Shown: positions 25,306 to 33,300 of the stretch, piece after piece | Position numbering within the stretch: the stretch's first letter is position 1 | How the letters are laid out: the number at the start of each line of letters is the position of its first letter | Assembly (NCBI GenBank): GCA_028456385.1 | Contig: JALNQF010000223.1 | Coordinates: forward strand, 1-64,000 | Direction of reading: 5' to 3' | From: Ophiosphaerella korrae | Lineage: Eukaryota; Ascomycota; Dothideomycetes; Pleosporales; Phaeosphaeriaceae | Length of the DNA stretch: 64,000 nt | Position numbers and translations under genes: made by a program | Notes under the pieces: generated by a model | Told to the model about the DNA's origin: nothing | Databases searched by the model: none | What the model saw: the letters and a program-made list of their open reading frames with translations, nothing else

Positions 25306-26145
25306 TCAATGGCGTAATCCTACCGCTAGCTCTTGGTCTTGCGCTCCCCTTTTGCAACTCAGCTTCCTCCACTTCGACTCACCTAGCTGCTCATTCCGCT
25401 CCTTCAGCTCATCCCTCTCTTGTTCAATCTTCCTGATATATTCAATCGCGCCCGACAGCACCATTGCCTTGCTCGGCTTGGACTGGCCCATAAAGGCGCC
25501 CTCGCCGCTCTGCGGCAGCGTCGGCACTGCGCGCCTTAGCCTTTCCAGTTCCGAGTTCAAATTCTCGCGGTACTTGCGCTCAACTTGGTTATGCGGTAGG
25601 GGGGACGTGCGCTGGTAGTGCTTTGAAGATGGGGAGTCGATGTAGGAGATGGATGCCGCGTCGGAGAGCTTGCGGTCGAGCCTTGGGCGGCCGCGTTTGC
25701 GCTGGGGGCGTTTTTTGGCCGGCTCTTCGCCTGGCGATGGTTCGTTGGGGATCTCGCGCTTGAGGGATAAGGGCGACAAGGGCGGAGATGCCAGGGTGGG
25801 GGTGCCGTCTCCGCAGAGGGAGGGAGCAGAGGAGGGGGTGGTGGTTGGTGTGGTGGGCATCCTCGGGTCGAATGTGGAGGCTGTGTCAAAGCTCGGCGCG
25901 AAGTTCTGCTCCAGTTGGCCAAATGGCAGTGCGGGGTGAAAGGCTGAGCGGTAGTTCAGGCCTGCGGGAAACTCGACGGACGAGACGGGGCAGTCGAAGA
26001 AGGTGTCAAGAGAGTAGTCGGGCGGGGTGGTGTACAAATCGACGAGGCAGGCCAGGTCGAACGAATCTTGCCAGGAAAAGGACTCGTTGGTGGGCGAGTA
26101 GTCAGTGTTGGCGACCATTGGGTAGGCGGAGAGGTCCAGGTTCAT
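25306..26145 (-). CDS. bHLH transcription factor, SREBP-like basic region (279 aa)
   Basis: Probably a nuclear sequence-specific transcription factor. The start is the ATG at 26,145 (context TACCATGAAC); the frame is open further upstream but without another ATG. Residues 1-130 are rich in Ser, Thr, Pro and acidic/aromatic residues, as in activation regions. Residues 144-159 are basic with an AT-hook core (RGRPR at 151-155). The bHLH lies at about 183-244: basic region HNQVERKYRENLNSELERLR, a proline-containing loop, and helix 2 (KAMVLSGAIEYIRKIEQ), continuing as a short coiled coil (241-254). The Tyr in ERKYR, where most bHLH proteins have Arg, is the SREBP-type change. There is no membrane segment, so it is not a full-length SREBP; fungal SrbB-like regulators are one possible comparison, unproven. 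Single exon. A MITE ends 26 bp past its stop. Confidence 0.85.
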   Translation of the reverse strand: MNLDLSAYPMVANTDYSPTNESFSWQDSFDLACLVDLYTTPPDYSLDTFFDCPVSSVEFPAGLNYRSAFHPALPFGQLEQNFAPSFDTASTFDPRMPTTPTTTPSSAPSLCGDGTPTLASPPLSPLSLKREIPNEPSPGEEPAKKRPQRKRGRPRLDRKLSDAASISYIDSPSSKHYQRTSPLPHNQVERKYRENLNSELERLRRAVPTLPQSGEGAFMGQSKPSKAMVLSGAIEYIRKIEQERDELKERNEQLGESKWRKLSCKRGAQDQELAVGLRH

Positions 26146-26419
26146 GGTAATCGAAATGTGAGGAGCAGCCAGTGGAGTGGCGTAGTAACGGTGTTGAGCA
26201 GGACGGTTGTCGAATAATGGCTGAGGCAGTGACGCGGTGACGTCGGCAAAGGCCAAAGGGCTGGTGAGAAACCAACGAGGGGCGAATAAGGATAAGTACT
26301 GTGTATCCTATTGTGAAAACAAATGCTCTAATGTTCCCGTTCGCCTTCATATACACACGGCAGCCCTTGCACGCTCCAATATTTTCCTGGAACCTGCTGC
26401 CACTCTGACAGCCCACAAT

Positions 26420-26460
26420 AACAGCCCACAATCACAATGATCGAAAGGTTGTGGGCTGTT
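26420..26460. promoter_or_regulatory. Perfect 12-bp inverted repeat upstream of the bHLH gene
   Basis: AACAGCCCACAA (26,420-26,431) and its exact complement TTGTGGGCTGTT (26,449-26,460) are separated by 17 bases. A further direct copy of ACAGCCCACAAT starts at 26,408. This lies about 260-315 bases upstream of the bHLH start codon, where promoter sites are expected. It could be a binding-site cluster or a simple hairpin; the function is inferred from position only. Confidence 0.4.
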
Positions 26461-27229
26461 GCGAATCTAGGCTTGCGCCTCCAAGCTTCTGCAACGCCGA
26501 TCCACCCCAAAATTGCGCACAATCTGAGAGTAGTTTGGAGTTGGAGTGAAACCGGTTATTGAGATATCAGGATGACGTAATAGTGGGAACCTTCGAAGCG
26601 AAGTACTGAACGGTTGGGCGGAAAATGATTCGTTGATTGCGAGATGACGTAACAATGGTTGAAGTTTGGAGGAAACAACCTGAATCAACTGAGGCACAAA
26701 AGCGTCGTCTGAACGGAAGCCGACAGTTCAATGCTGCTCATCTCCAGTCGGATATAATTCGCTTGGAACAAGCCGAGAAACGGGCTTGGCGGAAACTAGT
26801 GGGGGCGGGGCAGATGCGTTGGGGTTGGTACCCCGCTAAACAACCCGGGCCACGCCGATCGGGGCTGACTCGCTGAATTCTTCACGTTAAGATTTCAAAA
26901 TGGTGCTTACAGAGGACGGAAATGATATTCTAGCAAGTCGCTAAGCCGTCCACATGTAACTACTTTGATAAAAAAGACGCGGTAGTCCGATTTTCGTACT
27001 GTTTCCTCTTCGAGACGTCTCCGATTAACCCCGCACATTTCAATCCATGCGATATGTGGTATTATGGCCTGACATGGTGTGCCCAACATCGTATCGCTAG
27101 ATATAAATTGAACAGTACCCGGGCACTGCAATTGGGTAATTCCAGGGTTCTGAACTTACTCTGATATAAGATTTATCAACTCCAACTAAATTCGCTGAAC
27201 CTGCATTTTGCAGCCTTTACGACCGCGAC
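26461..27229. other. Divergent intergenic region
   Basis: About 770 bases between the bHLH gene (minus) and the small plus-strand gene at 27,230. Two GATGACGTAA sites (about 26,570 and 26,642) contain the TGACGT half of CRE/ATF-type sites. The plus frame at 26,637-26,876 (79 codons) has no recognisable features and is probably chance. No gene is supported. Confidence 0.4.
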
Positions 27230-27652
27230 ATGGACCCAACACATCAAAACAACTTACCGGATGGCGATTCCATGCGCAAAAACACATCTACAATTCACAA
27301 CAGCCCTGCTTCGTCCAACAGGCCACTAAGCCAAGAACAGGAAGCGGATATTGCCCTATGGAAGCTCGCAACAGACGCTCCGGACGTCGTACTCTCGCCT
27401 GCTAAATCCTCTCCATCTCTACCTGACAAGCAGAAGCCAACACAAGCGACAGCAGCAGCGATCAATGCGAGAAGTAATGTCGGATGGGAGAAAAGGGTAC
27501 AACATCCTTGGTTGGTACCATATGCGGCAGAGGACCAGAAGCATGCGTGGCACAATTCTTGTTTGGGGATGGATTCAAAAGTGGTGACGGACGAGTGGGG
27601 TTTTCACAGCACGAGTGCGTCGCGATCGCACAGCCCTAACGGTGCGAAATGA
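27230..27652 (+). CDS. Small hypothetical protein (140 aa)
   Basis: Uninterrupted 140-codon frame with a good start context (GCGACATGGACC) and ordinary island composition. The protein is hydrophilic, without signal peptide or membrane segment. The N-terminal 85 residues are rich in Ser, Pro, Gln and Asn and look disordered; the stretch RPLSQEQEADIALWKLATDA may form a helix. The C-terminal part is richer in Trp and His (GWEKRVQHPWLVPYAAEDQK, HAWHNSCLGM). I recognise no family. A GATATAAGA motif at about 27,162 could be TATA-like. It could be a lineage-specific gene; short length leaves some doubt. Confidence 0.55.
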   Translation: MDPTHQNNLPDGDSMRKNTSTIHNSPASSNRPLSQEQEADIALWKLATDAPDVVLSPAKSSPSLPDKQKPTQATAAAINARSNVGWEKRVQHPWLVPYAAEDQKHAWHNSCLGMDSKVVTDEWGFHSTSASRSHSPNGAK

Positions 27653-28019
27653 GGGTGCATAGCTGAGGAATTGCGCGTGTATATGGATGAGCGTGAGTGG
27701 TCTCGGAAATGGGTTCTACGTTTTCGGCGATTGCATTCCATCGGTTACTAACTAGCTAAATATAAGACTGCTTCATTTGATATATATACACATTCGCTAG
27801 TCCCAATTCCCTCCACTACAATCATGCCATCTCAGCAGTCGCAAGTACAAGCGCGCTCAATGGCAAGACGAGTGTGAAGGTCCTGGGCTGATCGGTGAGA
27901 AGAGTTCAAGAATCCAAGTAGATCTTCTGTAGATGACTGGGAAGAATGAACAAGGGTTTCAAGTAGGGTTGAAAGGTAACTTGGCTTCTAGTATTAGGTG
28001 AATACTGTAGATTGAGTTT
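27653..28019. other. Intergenic, nothing recognised
   Basis: Downstream flank of the small gene with ordinary composition; no feature seen. Confidence 0.4.
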
Positions 28020-28454
28020 AACACAATGTGCTAGAAGAGCACATTGCCTAGTACTATATACTTGGGGTTTTCGCATGTCGCTCATATCGCTTCATGTCGC
28101 TCATATCACTTCATATCGCTTATATCGCTTATATAGGCGACATAGGCGACGCTAAGCGATATAAGCTAGGATATCTAAGGATCTCCTAGACTTCCTATCT
28201 AACTTAGAAGATAAAAACTATAATACTAATAAGGAATTATATATATAACGAACTATAACCCTAAGAGATCTAATTATTCTAGAGAACTATATATAGTAAG
28301 AATAATTAAGAATAACCTATAGGCTGCTCCTAGCTAACCTTCTTAAGAGTATTAGAGACCCCTCTACTAATAATACTCTAAGGCTAAAGGTCTAGTATCT
28401 TATAAGTAGTAATACTACTCTCTTAAGGTATATACTCTTTACTTAAGGAGAACT
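28020..28454. repeat. AT-rich RIP-like patch with hairpins and a short repeat array
   Basis: A perfect 9-bp inverted repeat CAATGTGCT/AGCACATTG lies at 28,024-28,046. At about 28,075-28,130 there are several copies of CATATCGCTT/CATGTCGCTC-type units. They are followed by their complement, giving a 13-bp stem GCTTATATCGCTT/AAGCGATATAAGC at 28,118-28,166. From 28,167 to 28,454 the sequence is AT-rich and RIP-like, an isolated degraded repeat within the island. Confidence 0.5.
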
Positions 28455-28870
28455 CTTGTAGGATTTAAGATAGGTTTGATAGTTGTTACTAATGTAGATA
28501 AGGTGTGTGATAAATAACTGTAATAATAATGTAGTAATTAATTAAATTGATTTGCTCTCATGAATTTCTCTGTCCTCTCTATCTACTGCGCTTTCTGCTA
28601 GTTTATATATCTATCTCTGCTGAGTTTGTTGAGGTCTCTCGGTTCGGAGGGTAGAGATCTATTATCTCTGTTTTTGTAGTTGAGCTAGCTCAACGTAGTT
28701 TTCCTATAGTACCGGCCCTGCGTAGCTCATCTATGATGCTATAAGCTATCGGACCTGCGATCTCGGATATTCTTGTGATGACGCCTGCTTCTGGCAGTAG
28801 ATAACTGGGTTCGACCTCAGTTCACCTGCAAATCTGACAATTGTATTCGGGAGCTATTGGAACTAAATTA
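28455..28870 (+). repeat. Dispersed repeat R1, nearly unmutated copy
   Basis: This GC-richer sequence aligns with RIP-degraded copies at 9,230-9,891 (inverse), 10,315-10,600 and 20,290-20,480. Differences are mainly C-to-T and G-to-A in the degraded copies (for example TCTATCTACTGCGCTTTCTG here against TCTATCTACTATACTTTCTA at 10.45 kb). It lacks the roughly 230-base middle part found in two of the others. Possibly a retroelement end; no coding. Confidence 0.75.
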
Positions 28871-29999
28871 AGTTATATAGTATTACGACCTAGGTCAAAC
28901 GATAGGCTACTGACCTCCTCTACCAACTAGAGAAGACTAAGTCTACTGATATGTGAAGTCACGTGAGCGCTCGTTGACGAGTGCTAGACACATGTATATA
29001 ATACCTAGCTACGGCATCGTTAGGATACTGTTGTCAGATCAGATGACGATCGAGATGACGATCGAGATGGGCACGCGCGCACGTGCGCCACTAGCGCCAC
29101 TAGCTAAGCGAGCCAAATCAAACCGCGCCGCACCAGCTCAACTGCGGGCATCCCTTTGACAGGAGAGCCGCAATCAAGTAACGCGCCAGCTCAACAAAGG
29201 GGACCCTAGGGCACGAGAGCAATCAAGGAACTCTCTGAAGTATATCAAGAGCAGCAGAAAGGGCAGATAATAGACAGGACGATCAATCAATCCAATTTGA
29301 CCTCTACTTGCATTAGTCAAAGTGACTATCAAATCTGACAACTGTGTTCAAAACTTATCGTTAATCGAGATTGTCTACTTATATAGTGTAAGCACTATCC
29401 TAACAAGTGAATTAATTAGTTACCCTCCGTGACGTACCTTGAGCCTATCCGCGAAAATCAACAATTGGACCTGCCTTAATACTAGCTACTTCATATTATA
29501 GCCGCTTAACGAAGGTCCCTTATATATAGAAGAGAGGAGTGCTGATTTAGATGTAATGTTAACATCCCCTCCTCTTGTATATCTCCTTCTTCCGCCCTAT
29601 ACTCTAGTCGTATTTCATCTTCGCGTTACTAAAGTGGTGAGATTCGTAGGCTTAGAGATAAGCATTTGATAAGTTTTTAGAGCGTTTAGAGCGTGATAGT
29701 AATGCTGTGGTAGAAGAAGCCTAACGTTATTTTGCAATGAAAGAAAGCTCTCTACAAATCAGGTGCGGCGATAATAACGCAAAGGTGTTCACATATGTAG
29801 AAGTACCTACAGCACACGATTAACACAAAGTTATAGCACATATCTAGGTGTGCACAAATTGTGAGTAGTGTAAAGTTAAAGCACCTCTTATATTTTCTAG
29901 CATAGGTGGTTTTCCGCTACGCATGGACGGACGTTAATAAATAGTTAAGATATTTGATAAATAACTTTTCGTGTAGTAGAATCTAATACTATTTCTATT
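28871..29999. other. Repeat-derived intergenic region ahead of the copia remnant
   Basis: A short direct repeat (CAAATCTGACAA) occurs at 28,829 and about 29,330. Small tandem repeats lie at about 29,042-29,068 (GATGACGATCGAGA x2) and 29,085-29,105 (GCGCCACTAGC-like). The stretch around 29,390-29,570, ending TGTAATGTTAACA and containing TTATATATAGAAGAG, looks like the end of an LTR but has no partner. No gene is supported. Confidence 0.4.
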
Positions 30000-30014
30000 T
30001 TAGATTAAAACTAG

Positions 30015-31117
30015 GCCGACGTACCCTACTGCACCTTCTATAAGAAGCCTTACCACGCAGAACCCAAGTACTTCAAGAAAAATTCAAAACTAGGCGGTCA
30101 TGGCACTCATGACAAAGGACGCAGGACAGGATCGGCGAGCTCAAACTCCAGTCGATATAAGTCGCCAAAGACGCAGTATACTCCTGATGAAGAAGACAAC
30201 GAAGCAAGCGGCCTGAAGAATCCGAAGGAGCCCACATTCACGGCCATGAGGGCCGCTGGGGAGGATGTCGATGCAGCCTTCGGAAAGGACGTCGAAGGAA
30301 ACATGGCCACGTTCGCTCACATGTTCGCGATGATGGCCACAAGAACCCTGCCTATCCGCGATGCCTGGATCGGTGACAGTGGCAGTGCGCAACACGTCTA
30401 CAACAACATTTCGAAGTTTATATGCACGAAAAGTACCACAGGCCACCGCTCAGAAGCGTCGATGCCTCCACGTCCCCTTCCGGAGTTGGGACGGTAAACA
30501 TCCTATGCAACGTACGCGGCAAGCGGAGATAGCTGGTACTCAACAATGTACTCTTCGTCCCATCCACACACGCGAACCTCATATCCGTGCTCCAGCTGTT
30601 CAAGTGCGGGGCGAAGGTTGAACTGTCGAGTGAAGATGCCATCACCCGCGGCAAATCAAATAGGAGGCGCGTGTACACGGCAAGCCAATACCGAGGAGTC
30701 TACGCGCTGGACCTGTGGACAAACCTCTCCTTTCCAGCCTACCACGTCAGCCCACAAGTGACACTCTGGCACCACCGACTAGCTCACTTGAGTGATGCGA
30801 GCCTGCGGCGGCTCAAGAAACAAGCCTACGGTATTGGAGATACGGAGCCGCGACAACCATGCAGCCCGTGTCTTCAGGGGCGAATGGCCAAGAAGCCCCG
30901 TAATCATCCAGGCAGGAAGGGAGAATATCCAACGGAGCTCCTCCACATAGACGTCGCCGGGCCATTTGATAAGGGCCTGGACGGTAGCCGCTACTGGCTC
31001 ACTATCGTCCATGACTTCACTGGTTGGATTACCGTCATCCCTATACCACGCCGACAGGGGTTCGTCATCGAATCGCTACGCTTCTTCCTCGACCATAACG
31101 AACGTCCCGAGCGAAAG
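30015..31117 (+). pseudogene. Ty1/copia gag-pol remnant, frameshifted and truncated
   Basis: The remnant starts in a degraded gag zinc knuckle (YCTFYKKPYHAEPKYF at 30,027-30,074, with the second and third Cys replaced by Tyr). The protease motif DAWIGDSGSAQHVYNNI follows in the same frame. A frame change at about 30,419 moves the sequence to the third frame, where a TAG stops it at 30,530. After that come the GAG-pre-integrase zinc region (LWHHRLAHLS ... PCSPC) and the integrase start (LLHIDVAGPFDKG, YWLTIVHDFTGWITVIPI). Similarity ends at about 31,117 after FFLDHNERPERK. The second catalytic Asp, the Glu, RT and RNase H are missing. It is a dead element with ordinary base composition, so mostly escaped RIP. 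Confidence 0.85.
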
Positions 31118-31429
31118 ACAGAGCTTCTGAGCCACATACCAGCAACATTCACTATTACGCTGGCTAAAGAGAGAGAATTGGCAAGCCGGCAAGCATTGTA
31201 TAGATGCGAGATAATAACTAAAGACAAACAAAGCACTCTAATACATCCCCAATACCTTCAAATGTACACGGTAACGACCGAATGTGAAGATCTACCAAAG
31301 GTACCCCACCATGTTTGAATCCATGGCTCACCCACTAACTTCTACAGCGCCCTAAACTCAACAGCCGTCCCCTCCAAGCGGAGAGTTGTCAGGTTTCACT
31401 CCGCTCTTCTCTCGAGAATATCGCTTCAC
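31118..31429. other. Intergenic between copia remnant and secreted-protein gene
   Basis: The open frame running on from the copia remnant to 31,318 has lost similarity to integrase and is likely unrelated flank. This stretch would hold the 3' end of the minus-strand gene at 31,430. Confidence 0.4.
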
Positions 31430-31862
31430 CTAGCAGAAACCGTCTTCCGGATCGGCCCTAAGCGTTAACTCGTCAGTAACCAATTCCCGCTCTTGACCCC
31501 ATCGCTTCTAAAACTCACCTGTAGAAGAAGTCTCCAATAGTACTCTCACCCCCCCTCTCACACGCGTTAATCTCATTATTGAGTCTAAAAGTGCACTCTT
31601 CGTCACTGACGAATCGGTTCACGACGGCGTTGTTCCTAACCGCAAGGATGAATTTTCGTTGTCCGCTGCCGCCGTTGACGCACACCTGCTTAACCTGCTT
31701 GGCTCCGAAGTCTCCGGCGATTGTGGTATCGCAGAATCTTCCAGCAGCGTCGGCGGCCTAGTTCCTATCGACACCCCAATCTTTGCCGCTCTTATAGCAT
31801 CCGGCTGCGGTGAAAGGTGTCAGGGTCGTGATGAGAACGGCGAGGACGGTGGTGAGCTGCAT
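31430..31862 (-). pseudogene. Small secreted six-cysteine effector-like protein gene with an in-frame TAG
   Basis: Minus-strand gene with exon 1 31,862-31,519, a 61-base intron 31,518-31,458 (5' GTGAGT, branch-like TACTGAC, 3' TTAG) and exon 2 31,457-31,430. The model has 123 codons. Residues 1-20 form a signal peptide (MQLTTVLAVLITTLTPFTAA). The mature part is small, with six Cys (22, 44, 61, 90, 101, 123) suited to three disulfides. The last is the final residue, encoded after the intron, which supports the splicing. Codon 35 (31,758-31,760) is TAG; everything around it stays in frame, and a single CAG-to-TAG change in a CpA site would explain it. A TATAAAG lies about 125 bases upstream. 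The features fit a secreted effector-like or antimicrobial-like protein of unknown target. The allele here should yield only a truncated peptide unless the stop is a sequencing error or read through. Confidence 0.75.
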
Positions 31863-31984
31863 CGTAAAGATTGTTTTTGGTGGTAGTGAGCAAAAGATTG
31901 TTTGGAAGTAGATAAGATGCGGAGCTTGTTGGTGGTGTATGGTGGAAGCTGCGTAGTGCTTTGTTTGAGGGTGCGTTGGGTGCC

Positions 31985-31991
31985 CTTTATA
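31985..31991 (-). promoter_or_regulatory. TATA box of the secreted-protein gene
   Basis: TATAAAG on the minus strand about 125 bases before the ATG at 31,862, followed by a CA/CT-rich leader typical of fungal 5' UTRs. Confidence 0.5.
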
Positions 31992-32187
31992 CTTTAGCGT
32001 AGCTATCTTGAAGTTCTCTTATGGACGGAAGGATAGATCACCTGAGGTTTTGTCGGTCCTAGTTTCGATCAGCAGAATCCTTTAATGCTTGGCACCGAAC
32101 GCCCTGCGACAGGCGCACCGTTGATGGTTTCTCCCTTGCCTTTGCACACGGCGGCCTCTCGTCATCGTGCATTGACCATCTAGTTAC

Positions 32188-32204
32188 TGTGTGTGTGTGT
32201 GTGT
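32188..32204. repeat. TG microsatellite
   Basis: Eight TG units, followed by an AGAGAGAGAA-like purine run. It sits in the flank upstream of the secreted-protein gene. Confidence 0.9.
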
Positions 32205-32289
32205 AAGAGAGAGAAGGAAGAAAGTACAATTCGCAGCTGTTGTGGCTTTTGTGAGTTTTCGCTACCAATCTACGTAAATAAATGGCGCC

Positions 32290-33300
32290 CTTCTTTACGA
32301 GGCTTTATTTTCATTGTTAGCACATAAAATATGTCCTATCTAATTGTTTAGATTCTTTCGGGCGTAAATACGCCTAGATGCTTGGCTTTATACTTAGGCT
32401 ATTGCGATAGCTTGTAAGCATTGTAGGGTGTACGCAGGCGTTTAGGGTTTAGGTTAGGGGTACGATTCTTACCCCTAGGGGCAAGGACTACTTGCTTACC
32501 TAGCAACCCTAACTATTCTATACGGCCTCACCAACCTCGTCCTATTTTAATCCTATTACTTCTAGAGGTAATACGAATATATACTAGTAAAATATATACA
32601 AAGTATAATAAATATATAACTTTGTTTACCTTAGTACAAGCTACTCGTAGTTAAGTCTACAACATTAAACAAATAATAAATGTGTAGATATACAGGATAG
32701 GTTATTGTTTAACGTTAGCAACGACGAATCTATATATAGTTACACTAAGGTATTATCTCTATATTGTTTTGTATTTTAACGTTAGGTAGTTAGGTAGTTA
32801 GTATATTCTTTAGCTACCTAGCGGCCTCGGCCCTACTAGCAGCCTTAAATATAACCTTACTTAAAGTAGTTATAGCTTTACTCGAAATATATTCTTTTAC
32901 TTATAAGATAGCTATTAGTACCTATTTTACTACTTTACTTATTAATATTTACGCCTCCTCTTATTATCTATACAATAAGAGCTATTCCTAGTTTACTTTA
33001 CTATAGGAGTAGCTATAACTATACCTAGGTAGCTTTAGAATTCTTTCTAAGTTACACTAACTATTATATAGTTTTGTTATTAATACGCTAATAGTCTCTA
33101 ATAATACACCTAACTATATTATTTACCTAGATTTACTCTATCTATATTTCTATAGATATAATTTACTTAAGCTAGATATATTACTTAACTAGGCTAGTTC
33201 CTCTAATATATCTAACTATATTACTTATTTAGCGCTCTCTAGATCTCTTTATAATAGTTCTAATTCGCCTAAAGCTAGAATATTAATAGAGTTAGAATTA
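32290..33300. other. Right boundary of the gene island, with telomere-like motif
   Basis: Composition shifts to AT-rich from about 32,290. At about 32,439-32,460 there is GTTTAGGGTTTAGGTTAGGG, three degenerate units of the TTAGGG telomere type. Short palindromes follow (CCCCTAGGGG near 32,476) and precede it (GGCGTAAATACGCC near 32,360). From 32,560 onwards the sequence is RIP-like with no readable gene. Confidence 0.45.

Noticed and set aside
25557..26150. Open frames overlapping the bHLH gene on both strands (25,557-25,922 minus; 25,649-25,939 and 25,788-26,150 plus)
   Set aside because: They are low-complexity shadows (Pro/Arg/Gly-rich) of the bHLH reading frame in a GC-rich coding region.
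28700..28830. tRNA-like B box (GGTTCGACCTC) near 28,808
   Set aside because: No matching A box or cloverleaf could be drawn upstream; it lies in the R1 repeat.
28953..29159. Plus-strand 68-codon frame
   Set aside because: It runs through small tandem repeats (GATGACGATCGAGA, GCGCCACTAGC) and shows no protein-like features.
31579..31886. Plus-strand frames over the secreted-protein gene
   Set aside because: They are antisense to a minus-strand gene with signal peptide, conserved splice sites and six cysteines, and they lack recognisable features.
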